This document shows, in pieces, positions 8,622 through 17,926 of a DNA stretch of 64,000 bases. The stretch lies in assembly GCF_000426305.1 (NCBI RefSeq), contig NZ_AUFC01000001.1, forward strand, positions 62,001-126,000, read 5' to 3'. The notes under the pieces are model-generated. The model worked only from the letters and a program-made list of their open reading frames with translations, was not told where the DNA came from and made no database searches. Position 1 is the first letter of the stretch. Every line of letters begins with the position of its first letter. The stretch comes from Anaerovorax odorimutans DSM 5092. GTDB lineage: Bacteria > Bacillota > Clostridia > Peptostreptococcales > Anaerovoracaceae. A program made the translations under genes and the position numbers.

Positions 8622-9938
8622 TTGGATTGGAAAAAAATTTATAGTGACAGAAAATGCACTGCAGAAGAAGCTGTTAAAAGTATTAAATCTGGAGATCGAG
8701 TAGCTTTTGCCCATGCTGTTGCAGAACCACCGGTACTTGTTGATGCAATGGTAGCAAATGCAGCAGCATACAAAAACGTAGAAGTTTGTCACATGGTAAC
8801 TTTAGGAAAAGGTGAGTATTCCCATGCGGAATATAAAGACAACTTCAGATTTAATGGATGGTTTACAAGTCCATCTACAAGAAAATCTATAGAAGAAGGA
8901 CACGGAGATTTTACACCTGTATTCTTCCACGAAGTTCCTAGTTATATTAGAAACGGCACTTTTGCTATTGATGTATTTATGGTTATGGTATCTCCACCAG
9001 ATGAACATGGTTATTGTTGCGTTGGAGTATCTTCCGACTATACAATGCAGGCAATTAAATCTGCAAAGATTGTTTTAGCAGAAGTAAATGATCAAGTACC
9101 TGTTGTTTATGGAGAGACATTTGCACATGTAAGTGAATTTGATAAAATTGTTGAAACATCACATCCTCTTCCAGAAATTGGTCTTCCAAAGATTGGAGAA
9201 GTTGAGCTTGCTATTGGTAAAAACTGTGCCAGCTTAATAGAAGATGGATCTACACTTCAATTAGGTATTGGAGCAATTCCAGATGCAGTATTACAATCAT
9301 TAAAAGATAAAAAAGATTTAGGAATACATTCAGAAATGATTTCTGATGGTGTTGTAGATCTTTATGAAGCAGGTGTTATTAACTGTTCTAAGAAGGGCAT
9401 TGATAATGGTAAGATGACTGTTACATTTTTAATGGGAACAAAGAGACTTTATGATTTTGCTGCAAATAATCCTATCGTTGAAATGCGTACAGTTGATTAT
9501 GTAAATCATCCTTGTGTAGTTGCACAGAGTACAAAACTTGTTTGCATAAACGGTTGTTTGTCTGTGGATTTTATGGGTCAAGTTGTATCAGACAGCATTG
9601 GAACAAGACAGTTCTCAGGAGTAGGCGGACAGGTTGATTTTTGCAGAGGAGCTGCAATGTCACTTGATGGAAAGGGTAAGAACATACTTGCTATGCCATC
9701 TGTAGCGAAGAAGAAGGATGGTACAAAGATTTCAAAGATAGTTCCATTCCTTGATCATGGAGCAGCGGTAACAACTTCAAGACATGACGTTCATTATATT
9801 GTTACTGAATATGGAATTGCACTTCTTAAAGGAAAGACATTAAAGGAAAGAGCAAGGGCTCTTATAGCTATTGCTCATCCAGATTTCAGAGAAGAATTAA
9901 AAGTTGAATTTGAAAAGCGTTTTAACGCTAAATTTTAA
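8622..9938 (+). CDS. abfT: 4-hydroxybutyrate CoA-transferase
   Basis: This 438-residue enzyme moves CoA from acetyl-CoA (or a similar donor) to 4-hydroxybutyrate, making the substrate for AbfD. Glu238 in the HSEM segment matches the catalytic glutamate of the C. aminobutyricum enzyme at the same number. LQLGIGAIPDAV and the late FSGVGGQVDF segment are typical of family I CoA-transferases of the acetyl-CoA hydrolase type. Translation starts at TTG, placed correctly after an AGGAGG site at 8609-8614. The dehydrogenase gene begins 12 bases after its stop, indicating an operon. Confidence 0.95.
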   Translation: MDWKKIYSDRKCTAEEAVKSIKSGDRVAFAHAVAEPPVLVDAMVANAAAYKNVEVCHMVTLGKGEYSHAEYKDNFRFNGWFTSPSTRKSIEEGHGDFTPVFFHEVPSYIRNGTFAIDVFMVMVSPPDEHGYCCVGVSSDYTMQAIKSAKIVLAEVNDQVPVVYGETFAHVSEFDKIVETSHPLPEIGLPKIGEVELAIGKNCASLIEDGSTLQLGIGAIPDAVLQSLKDKKDLGIHSEMISDGVVDLYEAGVINCSKKGIDNGKMTVTFLMGTKRLYDFAANNPIVEMRTVDYVNHPCVVAQSTKLVCINGCLSVDFMGQVVSDSIGTRQFSGVGGQVDFCRGAAMSLDGKGKNILAMPSVAKKKDGTKISKIVPFLDHGAAVTTSRHDVHYIVTEYGIALLKGKTLKERARALIAIAHPDFREELKVEFEKRFNAKF

Positions 9939-9950
9939 GGAGGATTTATA

Positions 9951-11069
9951 ATGCAAGCATTAAGAGTGGTACCTAAGGTATTTTATTTCGATACTTTTAA
10001 AGAATTTAATGATGAATTTAAAATTGGTAAAGATGATCTTTTAGTGACTAATGAGTGGATGTATACACCTTATGTTGCTCCTTTAGGCATTGATACAAAT
10101 GTAATTTTACAAGAAAAGTTCGGTTCTGGTGAACCATCAGACGAAATGATTAATGCTATGGCTGCTGAAATGAAGAAATATAATTTTAAGAGGATTATTG
10201 CATTTGGCGGTGGTACAATCGTAGATATTTGTAAAGTATTAGCTTTAGATGTACCTGAACAATCTGTAGATTTATTTACAGGAAAAGTACCTCCTAAGAA
10301 GATTAAGGAATTAGTTGTAGTTCCAACAACTTGCGGTACTGGTTCAGAAGTAACTAACGTTGCAATTGCGGAATTAAAATCACTTCATACAAAGAAAGGT
10401 ATCGCAGTTGAAGAAACATATGCAGATACAGCAGTACTTGTTCCTGAAACAGTGAAGGGTCTTCCTTATAAGTTCTTTGTAACAAGTTCTATTGATGCTT
10501 TAATTCATGCTATTGAATCATATTTATCTCCAAAAGCATCTCCATTTACAGAAATGTATTCATTAAAGGCTATTGAAATGATTATGGCTGGATATAAAGA
10601 AGTTGTTGCAAAAGGAGAAGATGAAAGACTTAAATATCTTAAGGATTTCGTATTAGCTTCAAATTATGCAGGTATAGCTTTCGGAAATGCTGGTTGTGCC
10701 GCAGTACATGCATTATCATACTCAATTGGTGCTGCTTTCCACGTTGCTCATGGTGAAGCAAATTATCAATTCTTTACAGAAGTCTTTAAGATGTACATGA
10801 GAAAAAATCCTGATGGTAAGATTAAGCAAGCAAATAAAATATTCGCTGATATTTTAGGTTGTACAGATGGACCTGAAGTTTATGATGAACTAGAAAAATT
10901 CTTAAATAAATTAATTGTTAAGAAGCCATTGAAAGATTATGGAATGACTGAAGCACAGATTGATGAATTTACTAAGTCAACAGTAGAAAATCAGCAGAGA
11001 TTACTTGCTAACAACTATGTTCCACTAAGTGATGCTGAAATTAGAGAAATCTTTGCTAACTTATATTAG
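9951..11069 (+). CDS. 4hbD: 4-hydroxybutyrate dehydrogenase (iron-type alcohol dehydrogenase)
   Basis: This 372-residue group III (iron-containing) alcohol dehydrogenase should reduce succinate semialdehyde to 4-hydroxybutyrate with NADH. The nucleotide loop GGGTIVD (86-92) and PTTCGTGSE (125-133) are present. The metal ligands are Asp182, His186, His253 and His267, with the +4 and +14 spacing of the family. The gene starts 12 bases after abfT behind an AAGGAGG site. Substrate assignment rests on the cluster with abfT and abfD. No succinate semialdehyde dehydrogenase or GABA transaminase is in the window, so the semialdehyde must be made elsewhere. Confidence 0.93.
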   Translation: MQALRVVPKVFYFDTFKEFNDEFKIGKDDLLVTNEWMYTPYVAPLGIDTNVILQEKFGSGEPSDEMINAMAAEMKKYNFKRIIAFGGGTIVDICKVLALDVPEQSVDLFTGKVPPKKIKELVVVPTTCGTGSEVTNVAIAELKSLHTKKGIAVEETYADTAVLVPETVKGLPYKFFVTSSIDALIHAIESYLSPKASPFTEMYSLKAIEMIMAGYKEVVAKGEDERLKYLKDFVLASNYAGIAFGNAGCAAVHALSYSIGAAFHVAHGEANYQFFTEVFKMYMRKNPDGKIKQANKIFADILGCTDGPEVYDELEKFLNKLIVKKPLKDYGMTEAQIDEFTKSTVENQQRLLANNYVPLSDAEIREIFANLY

Positions 11070-11090
11070 TATATAAATAGCATAATAAAT

Positions 11091-11132
11091 AAAAAAATTG
11101 CAGTGTCTTCTTTTGAAGACCTGCATTTTTTA
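11091..11132. terminator. Bidirectional terminator after 4hbD
   Basis: The stem TGCAGTGTCTTC / GAAGACCTGCA (one bulged base) is flanked by A7 and T-runs. It ends the 4-hydroxybutyrate operon and also serves the convergent minus-strand aroE gene. Confidence 0.85.
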
Positions 11133-11135
11133 TTT

Positions 11136-11876
11136 TTAAGAATTCCAAATTTTTTGAGCTGCTATAGCTTGTTCATAAAGCATATGGCTTCCATTAATAA
11201 TTTTAATACCTAGTTCTTCTGCATATTTTAAAAATAAAGTTTTCTCTGGGTTATATATCATATCGATTGCAACTTCTGCTTTGATAAGGTCTTTTGAAAT
11301 AGGAGAAGCATTTACATTTGGATACATACCTACAGGAGTACAGTTAATAAGTATATCGCATTTTATATTAGCTTCTTTAAAAAATTCATATGATATAGTA
11401 TATAGTGAATGAAAATTATTTTTATTGCGGCTGACGATAGTTATATCAGAAATTCCTTCATCTAAAAGTCCTTTTATCACAGCTTTTGATACACCTCCTG
11501 CTCCTAAAATGACAGCAGATTTTCCTTTAATTTTAGTATTATTATGCTGTATAGTTGAGACAAATCCATTATAGTCTGTATTGTATCCTATTGCTTTGCC
11601 ATTTCTAAATAGGACTGTGTTCACGGCTCCTATAAATTTAGCTTGCGGTGAAATTTCATCTAATAAGGGAATAACTTTTTCTTTATATGGAATAGTAATA
11701 TTTACACCTGTATAATTGGACTTTTTTAAAACATTAAAGTCAGATTCAAAATTCTCCATTGGTATTTCAATTAATTCATAGCTGCCATCAATATTGTTTT
11801 GTTCCATAAATTTTTTGTGAATCTCAGGTGAAAGACTATGAGATAGCTTCTCACCTATTAATCCTAATTTTATCAT
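11136..11876 (-). CDS. aroE: Shikimate dehydrogenase
   Basis: This enzyme reduces 3-dehydroshikimate to shikimate with NADPH in aromatic amino acid synthesis. From the chosen ATG it has 246 residues, slightly short for the family. The shikimate-binding SHSLSP is near 12-17, the catalytic pair is Lys65 (IPYK) and Asp101 (NTDYNG), and the nucleotide loop is LGAGGVSKA. The frame stays open to a TTG at 11891, but that triplet is part of the GGAGG ribosome binding site itself. The ATG at 11876 lies 8 bases after the site and is the better start. It stands alone, divergent from the DUF975 gene. Confidence 0.93.
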   Translation of the reverse strand: MIKLGLIGEKLSHSLSPEIHKKFMEQNNIDGSYELIEIPMENFESDFNVLKKSNYTGVNITIPYKEKVIPLLDEISPQAKFIGAVNTVLFRNGKAIGYNTDYNGFVSTIQHNNTKIKGKSAVILGAGGVSKAVIKGLLDEGISDITIVSRNKNNFHSLYTISYEFFKEANIKCDILINCTPVGMYPNVNASPISKDLIKAEVAIDMIYNPEKTLFLKYAEELGIKIINGSHMLYEQAIAAQKIWNS

Positions 11877-12023
11877 TATGCAGACCTCCAATTTTGTCGT
11901 AATTTATAATAGAATATTTTTATAAAAAATAATAATGTAATTAGTATATACTAATTATTGTAATTTTTAAAGCTATTGTAGCATTTATGGAGACAAAACT
12001 AAAAATCAAATAATTACAGTATA

Positions 12024-12050
12024 TTGACAAATTATAAATACTGATATACT
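12024..12050 (+). promoter_or_regulatory. Sigma-A-type promoter for the DUF975 gene
   Basis: A consensus TTGACA (12024-12029) is followed by an extended -10, TGATATACT (hexamer 12045-12050, spacer 15). A weaker TACTAT hexamer lies at the standard 17 bases. It lies about 105 bases before the chosen start codon. Confidence 0.55.
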
Positions 12051-12155
12051 ATTAAATAATATATGTCTAAGTTATTTAGAAAAATAAGGAAAAACTTATA
12101 AAAATGAGTTTTTATAAGACATGAAGTAATGGAAGGGAGATTTGGAGAATTAGAA

Positions 12156-13163
12156 ATGGAGAATAAAATTATAGTAACAGAAAGTGCTTTTAATATGAGG
12201 TCAATTGCAAGACAGATGCTGGCAGAAAAATGGAAGATCGCTGTATTAGGAACACTTTTATATTTTTTAGCTAGTTATATACCTACTTTAATAATTGACT
12301 TTGTATTGGGTTCAAATAGTACAATTGGTGACTTTTTATCATTGGTTTATAATATTTTGGTTGGAGGTGCTTTGCTTTTTGGATTTTCAGAAATGATGCT
12401 TGCTATACACAGAGGTTCAGAGACTATTCCAAGTCAAGTTTTTTCTGGATTTGAGCAGTTCGGAAGGGCATTTTCTATTTATATACTAACGGGATTATTT
12501 ATTCTTTTATGGGCTATCCCATCAATTATTCTTTTTATAATAGGAATAATATCCATAGCAGGTGCTATGCTTGGTCAAAGTGTAGGTGGTGGTATTTTTG
12601 CAATTATTTGTTTTATTGCAGCTTTAATAGCATTAATACTTCCTATTAGGGCCAGCTTTCAATATTCTCAAAGTTTTTTCTTAGCAATTGATAATCCTGA
12701 TATGGGTGCTTTAGAGGTAATAAACAAAAGCAAAGTATTAATGGACGGTAATAAATGGAAATTATTTTGTCTTAAACTTTCTTTTATAGGGTGGTCAATT
12801 TTATGTACTATTCCAGTTTTTATTGTTACTATGTTATTTATATTTAGTATGAAGTATGCGACAATGTATTCTCTTTCATCTGATAGTATAATGAATAATG
12901 CCATGCTTATGGAAAATATGAATATGTCTAGAGGATACACATTAATGTTATATATTGGAATTTTTGCTTCATCATTTGGATTTTTGTGGCTTACTCCATA
13001 TATGACAGTTGCTACAGCAGGATTTTATGAACTTTTAATAGGAAAGTTAAAAGTTACTCATAAAATGGATTATTCATTAGAAAATGAAAGGTTAGAAAGA
13101 CCTGAAAGCAATAGTAACAATACAGAAAATAACATAGCTGAGTCAATAACAAAAAAAAATTGA
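12156..13163 (+). CDS. DUF975-family integral membrane protein
   Basis: This protein of about 335 residues has six or so hydrophobic helices and matches the clostridial DUF975 family by its N-terminal SIARQMLAEKWK segment just before the first helix and by its overall layout. Function is unknown. An earlier in-frame ATG at 12129 lacks a good ribosome site, whereas the ATG at 12156 lies 8 bases after GGAG and is preferred. The C-terminal tail after the last helix is charged, Asn-rich and probably cytoplasmic. It is a single-gene unit with a promoter upstream and a terminator downstream. Confidence 0.75.
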   Translation: MENKIIVTESAFNMRSIARQMLAEKWKIAVLGTLLYFLASYIPTLIIDFVLGSNSTIGDFLSLVYNILVGGALLFGFSEMMLAIHRGSETIPSQVFSGFEQFGRAFSIYILTGLFILLWAIPSIILFIIGIISIAGAMLGQSVGGGIFAIICFIAALIALILPIRASFQYSQSFFLAIDNPDMGALEVINKSKVLMDGNKWKLFCLKLSFIGWSILCTIPVFIVTMLFIFSMKYATMYSLSSDSIMNNAMLMENMNMSRGYTLMLYIGIFASSFGFLWLTPYMTVATAGFYELLIGKLKVTHKMDYSLENERLERPESNSNNTENNIAESITKKN

Positions 13164-13216
13164 AGATTAATAAAATTAAATATAATATTAATATTTGAAT
13201 AAAGATTATTTGTAAT

Positions 13217-13256
13217 AAAAAGGGGAAATAATATCATAATATTTTTTCCCTTTTAT
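13217..13256. terminator. Bidirectional terminator after the DUF975 gene
   Basis: A long AT-rich hairpin whose base pairs AAAAAGGGGAAA with TTTCCCTTTT, with an inner AATAT/ATATT stem. It lies between the DUF975 gene and the convergent peptidoglycan-binding gene array. Confidence 0.75.
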
Positions 13257-13291
13257 AATACAGTAATAAGCATAAGTTATTGGAGTTGTAA

Positions 13292-14737
13292 TTATTGATT
13301 TTCAGTATTCTCAGTAGGTAAACTCTCGTATATAGTTGATATAAGATTCCAACTAGGAGAGCCAATTAAGCCTGTAACTTCTCCAACATTAAACTCTTTT
13401 TGAACAGCTTTGACAGTAGTTTCTGTTTGTTCATCAAAAACACCTGTTATTTCCACTTTTGGTATATACGGATAATATTGAGAAATTTTTTGCAGATATG
13501 TTTGCATAAGCGTTACATTGTTATCTGCCATACCTTTTGATAGAATATATCCTGGGTAAATAGTTTTATTTTCTAAACAACTTTCAGGTATTCTATTAAC
13601 AATATTCTTATATGCTTTGTCAAGTTCAGCCCAAGTTTGTATTCCTACTACACCATCTACTAAAATGCCAAATTTGGCTTGAATAGCTTTTACGGCTTCT
13701 GTAGTTTCAGGACCAAAGTAACCATCTATTTCTATAACTGGAATGTCATCATAATAACATCCTAATACGCGTACATAATATTGTATCAGTTTAACAAAAA
13801 CGCCTGTGGAACCTTCTTGCCAAGAAACATCAAAGGGACTTTCTATTTCCTCAGCTGTAATTCCTTCAGATACCAGTTCTCCTAAACCTTTTACGCCATT
13901 ATATATGTATTTTATTTTATACCATGTAGCACTTCCTACAATACCATCTACAGTCAAGTTGAATATTCTTTGAAACTCTTTTACAGCAGCTTCAGTCTCT
14001 GCACCAAATACTCCTTCTTTATCTTGTGTTATTTTAGGAATAGAAGGGTAATTCTGACTTATTCTGTTTAATTCATTTTGAATAGTACTGACATCCTGTC
14101 CAAAACTGCCTATTCTAAGAGGGTATAATGGATATGATTCAAAGTTTGCTTGAACAGGTACGTCTGTTACAATATTTATATCATCACCGTAATAATTTTT
14201 TAAAATTTCATATGGTGTATACCCTTGTTCTGCAAGAGATACAGTACCCCATTGGGATAAACCTTCACATTTAGTATTCACACCATCACAATAAGCAGTG
14301 AATGCAGGTTCTATTCTACCTTGTCTTACAACATAAGTATTAAAAATTTCATCAACAATATTAGAAATGTTAGCAAAAATTTCTCTGTTTGGAACGAAAG
14401 AATGATCATATTGAGTTGAATTTGTAATATCAAAATCATATCCACGGCTACGATACCATTCTGTAAATATACGATTTAACGTGAAAGTTGTTTGAGCATA
14501 TATGTTTGCTCTAATAGCACTTTCAGGCCAAGTAGGAAAGATTTCACTTGATGCTACATTTTTTATATAGTCGGGAAATGATAAAGTTATTTCTTCAGCA
14601 GGTTCATCGGGAGTTCCCAGATGTACAGTTACTGTTTCAGGAATAAATGGCAAATCTGGACGGCTGATTATTGTTTCAGGTACTTCAGGTCTTGGTATTA
14701 CAACCTTTTTATTTACATCTAGATTTTTTATATCCAT
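13292..14737 (-). CDS. SpoIID-like / peptidoglycan-binding repeat protein, copy 1
   Basis: This protein of about 481 residues has a short unique lead, a SpoIID-like N-terminal domain with CEGLSQWGTVSLAEQGY, then three peptidoglycan-binding type 1 repeats (each with GYFGPETTEAVKAIQ-like text). It has no classical signal peptide. The frame is open to 14767, but the ATG at 14737 sits 7 bases after an AGAGGAG site and 4 bases after the stop of the upstream copy, so that start is chosen. It is last in a five-gene minus-strand array. Such proteins bind cortex or cell-wall peptidoglycan; a sporulation or germination role is inferred. SpoIID-type catalysis cannot be confirmed because the domain is diverged. 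Confidence 0.72.
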   Translation of the reverse strand: MDIKNLDVNKKVVIPRPEVPETIISRPDLPFIPETVTVHLGTPDEPAEEITLSFPDYIKNVASSEIFPTWPESAIRANIYAQTTFTLNRIFTEWYRSRGYDFDITNSTQYDHSFVPNREIFANISNIVDEIFNTYVVRQGRIEPAFTAYCDGVNTKCEGLSQWGTVSLAEQGYTPYEILKNYYGDDINIVTDVPVQANFESYPLYPLRIGSFGQDVSTIQNELNRISQNYPSIPKITQDKEGVFGAETEAAVKEFQRIFNLTVDGIVGSATWYKIKYIYNGVKGLGELVSEGITAEEIESPFDVSWQEGSTGVFVKLIQYYVRVLGCYYDDIPVIEIDGYFGPETTEAVKAIQAKFGILVDGVVGIQTWAELDKAYKNIVNRIPESCLENKTIYPGYILSKGMADNNVTLMQTYLQKISQYYPYIPKVEITGVFDEQTETTVKAVQKEFNVGEVTGLIGSPSWNLISTIYESLPTENTENQ

Positions 14738-14741
14738 TTTT

Positions 14742-16103
14742 TCACTCCTCTTGAGGTAAATTTTCATATACTCTTGCTATTTCACTCCAAGTAATAGGTC
14801 CGACTAATCCTGTTCCTTGTGATTGTTCAAATTCTTTTTCAAAAGCTCTTACAGCAGCTTCTGTTTGATCGTCAAACACTCCTGTTATATCTACCCTTGG
14901 AATGTTCGGATAAAACTCTGATATTTTTTGTAAATATGTTTGAATTAATGTTACATTTTGATCTGCCATGCCTTTTGACAGTAAATATCCTGGGTAAAGA
15001 GTTTTGTTTTCTAAGCATCCTTCAGGGATATTATTAACAATGGATTTATAATCCTTTTCAAGGTTATACCATGTTTGTATACCTACTATTCCATCAACAT
15101 CAATATTGTATTTTTTCTGAAGTGCTTTTACAGTTTCTGTAGTATCAGGACCGAAATATCCGGTAATATCTATAATTGGAATGTCAGGATAATAACACCC
15201 CATTACACGAAGATAATATTGTAATAATTTTATCCAAATTCCAGAGTCGCCTTCCTTCCACCCAACTCTACTTTCTATTTCTTCAGGAAAATCTTCAGAT
15301 ATAAGTTCTCCTAGACCTTTAACATCATTATAAATATATTTTATTTTATACCATGTGGCAGAACCAATAATTCCATCTTGAATAAGGTTAAATATTCTTT
15401 GAAACTCTTTTACTGCTGCATCAGTTTCAGCACCAAAGATTCCTGCATCATCAAGTTCAATTTTAGGAATAGTAGTATAATTTTCACCAATACGGTTCAA
15501 TTCTTTTTGCAAAGTGTAAACATCTTGACCAAAAGCACCTAATTTTAATGGATATAGAGGGAAAGGTTCAAAATTTGCATCAACAGGGATATCTGTTACG
15601 ATATCAATATCATCACCGAAATAATATCTAATAATACCATAAGGATTATATCCCATATTAGCAAGGGAAACAGCTCCCCATTGTGATAAACCTTCACATT
15701 CCTTACTTACTCCATCGCAATAAGGAGTATACGCAGGAGCTTGTTCTCCTCGCCTAATAAGATAACTAGTAAAAATTTGATCAATTATAAAGGAAATATT
15801 TGCAGGTATTTCTCTTTCTAGTTCAAAAGGCTGATCAAATTCTGAATTTGTAATATCAAATTTATAGCCTTGATCTCTGTAAGTATTATTAAACAGCCTG
15901 TTTAAGGTAAATGTAATTATAGAATAAATATTTGCCCTAATGGCACTTTCCGGCCATGTAGGATAATTAATAATTGAAGCAACATTTTTAATATAATCAG
16001 GAAATGACAAGGTTATATTTTCAGCCTCTTCATCAGGAGCTCCGAGATGCACAGTAATTAATTCAGGAATGAGAGGGACGTTAGGTCTACTAATTATTAC
16101 CAT
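14742..16103 (-). CDS. SpoIID-like / peptidoglycan-binding repeat protein, copy 2
   Basis: This 453-residue protein is a paralogue of its neighbours. It has the same N-terminal segment (SRPNVPLIPE... FPDYIKNVAS), an intact SpoIID-like signature (CEGLSQWGAVSLANMGY) and three peptidoglycan-binding type 1 repeats. The repeats end with the conserved GSATWYKIKY, GIQTWYNLEK and GPITWSEIAR turns. A GGAG site precedes the ATG. It starts 17 bases after the small transthyretin-like gene and ends 4 bases before copy 1, so the genes are tightly linked. It has no signal peptide, as expected for a protein placed on the forming spore from the mother cell, but that location is only inferred. Confidence 0.74.
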   Translation of the reverse strand: MVIISRPNVPLIPELITVHLGAPDEEAENITLSFPDYIKNVASIINYPTWPESAIRANIYSIITFTLNRLFNNTYRDQGYKFDITNSEFDQPFELEREIPANISFIIDQIFTSYLIRRGEQAPAYTPYCDGVSKECEGLSQWGAVSLANMGYNPYGIIRYYFGDDIDIVTDIPVDANFEPFPLYPLKLGAFGQDVYTLQKELNRIGENYTTIPKIELDDAGIFGAETDAAVKEFQRIFNLIQDGIIGSATWYKIKYIYNDVKGLGELISEDFPEEIESRVGWKEGDSGIWIKLLQYYLRVMGCYYPDIPIIDITGYFGPDTTETVKALQKKYNIDVDGIVGIQTWYNLEKDYKSIVNNIPEGCLENKTLYPGYLLSKGMADQNVTLIQTYLQKISEFYPNIPRVDITGVFDDQTEAAVRAFEKEFEQSQGTGLVGPITWSEIARVYENLPQEE

Positions 16104-16120
16104 CGTTTATCTCCTTTCAT

Positions 16121-16597
16121 TTAAATATTCATATCGTTTTCAATAGTTTGATTTTCATTACCATTAGGAAATAAATTTATAGGCTGAATTGATGTAATAT
16201 TATCAAATATAGGTATATCATATACATTGGTGGAATTATAATTTGCTGCTTCTATTTTCGCGTTATATGTTGAATATGGTTTAATAATTTCGGGATTCAT
16301 AGAAAGGGTAGCATCAACTGTTGGTAGAGGTATTGGATCTGTTTTTCCATCCTCATTTGTAGTAACCATTCTGGAAAAAAAATAATCTTCACCTAATTTT
16401 TTTGTTACAGTTATTCTGGCGTTAGCAATGGGTAGTGTACCTTTAAGTGGAGAATCTTCAGTAATTTGAAATACTAGATAACCTGTTTTAGGATTTTCAT
16501 TTAAATACTCTTCTAATAGAATTATTTGAGGGCTGTTTTGGGTGCTATCGTTATCAGCCAATTGCTTTTTAATGTTTTTATTTATGTAACTAAACAT
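16121..16597 (-). CDS. Small transthyretin/CarboxypepD_reg-like protein, copy B
   Basis: This 158-residue protein has a Lys/Asn/Gln-rich start, then one beta-sandwich domain of the carboxypeptidase regulatory type. The recognisable run is GYLVFQITEDSPLKGTLPIA, followed by NARITV and TTNEDGKT turns and a SIQPINLFPNG end. It has no signal peptide and no catalytic residues. It is a clear paralogue of the 159-residue gene at 17927, and each copy lies directly upstream of a SpoIID-like/peptidoglycan-binding gene, so the pair has been duplicated as a unit. A structural partner role is likely but unproven. Confidence 0.68.
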   Translation of the reverse strand: MFSYINKNIKKQLADNDSTQNSPQIILLEEYLNENPKTGYLVFQITEDSPLKGTLPIANARITVTKKLGEDYFFSRMVTTNEDGKTDPIPLPTVDATLSMNPEIIKPYSTYNAKIEAANYNSTNVYDIPIFDNITSIQPINLFPNGNENQTIENDMNI

Positions 16598-16642
16598 AAA
16601 AATTTCACTCCTTATATAATATTAATTTAATATAAAATATTT

Positions 16643-17908
16643 TTATTTAGATTCTTGTATTGGTAGATTTTCATAGAGTAATGCTATTTGATTCCAAGTA
16701 TTAGGACCGATTAAACGTTCATAATCTTTAAGATTTAAATACTCTTCTTGGATTACTTTTACAGCAGCTTCCGTTTGATCATCATAAACACCTGTTATTT
16801 CTACTGTTGGAATGTTTGGATAAAATTCTGAGATTTTTTGTAAATATGTCTGCATTAATGTTACATTTTGATCTGCCATTCCCAGAGATAGTATATATCC
16901 GGGGTATAAAGTTTTACTTTCTAAGCATCCTTCCGGTATATTATTAATTATAGATTTATAATCTTTGTCCAGATGGTACCATGTTTGTATACCTACTATG
17001 CCATCTTCTTTTATATTATATTTTCTTTGGAGTGCTTTTACAGCTTCCGTAGTATCAGGGCCAAAATATCCGGTAATATCTATAATAGGAATATCAGGGT
17101 AATAGCATCCTATTACATGTAAATAATACTGTAATACTTTAATCCAAATTCCGGAATCTCCTTCTTTCCAAGAAATTTTACTTTCGATTTCTTGCTCCGG
17201 TAAACCTATACTTTCACTCAACCCTTTTACACTGTTATAAACATACTTTATTTTATACCATGTGGCAGAACCAACAACTCCATCTTGAATAAGATTAAAT
17301 ATTCTTTGAAATTCTTTTACAGCCGTATCTGTCTGTACTCCAAAAATTCCAATATCATCATCATCTATTTTAGGAATTGTAGGATAGTTTTTTCCTATAC
17401 GATTTAACTCTTTTTGAAGTGTATAAACATCCTGTCCAAAGGCACCTAATTTTAAGGGATATAAAGGATAAGGCTCAAAATTTGCATCAACTGGAATATC
17501 TGTTACAATATCAATGTCATTACAGTAAGGTGTATATGCTGGAGTTTGTTCTCCTCGTCTTATAAGATAGCTAGTGAAAATTAAATCTACAATAAATGAA
17601 ATATTAGCGGGAATTTCTCTTTCAGGTTGGAAAGGCTGATCAAGTGCTGAGTTGGTAATATCAAATTTATAACCGTTATTACGATATTCGTTATTAAATA
17701 GTTTATATAATGTGAATGTAATTATAGAATAAATATTTGCTTCAATGGCACTTTCAGGCCAGGTAGGGTATATTTCAATGGATACAACGTTTTTAATGTA
17801 GTCTGGGAAAGGTACGGTTATATTTTCTGCATCATCATCAGGTTCTCCAAGATGCACAGTAATCATTTCTGGTATAAGGGGAACGTTTGGTCTACTTATT
17901 ACTACCAT
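16643..17908 (-). CDS. SpoIID-like / peptidoglycan-binding repeat protein, copy 3, with internal deletion
   Basis: This 421-residue paralogue keeps the N-terminal segment and all three peptidoglycan-binding repeats but has lost the SpoIID signature. Where copy 2 has 35 residues between YTPYC and DIDIVTD, this copy has a single Asn, a net in-frame loss of 34 residues (102 bases). The lost part holds the SQWG motif, so if the domain has enzymatic or structural activity this copy should lack it while still binding peptidoglycan. An AAAGGAG site precedes the ATG. It starts 18 bases after the first transthyretin-like gene. Confidence 0.7.
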   Translation of the reverse strand: MVVISRPNVPLIPEMITVHLGEPDDDAENITVPFPDYIKNVVSIEIYPTWPESAIEANIYSIITFTLYKLFNNEYRNNGYKFDITNSALDQPFQPEREIPANISFIVDLIFTSYLIRRGEQTPAYTPYCNDIDIVTDIPVDANFEPYPLYPLKLGAFGQDVYTLQKELNRIGKNYPTIPKIDDDDIGIFGVQTDTAVKEFQRIFNLIQDGVVGSATWYKIKYVYNSVKGLSESIGLPEQEIESKISWKEGDSGIWIKVLQYYLHVIGCYYPDIPIIDITGYFGPDTTEAVKALQRKYNIKEDGIVGIQTWYHLDKDYKSIINNIPEGCLESKTLYPGYILSLGMADQNVTLMQTYLQKISEFYPNIPTVEITGVYDDQTEAAVKVIQEEYLNLKDYERLIGPNTWNQIALLYENLPIQESK

Positions 17909-17926
17909 ATTATTTAACTCCTTTCA

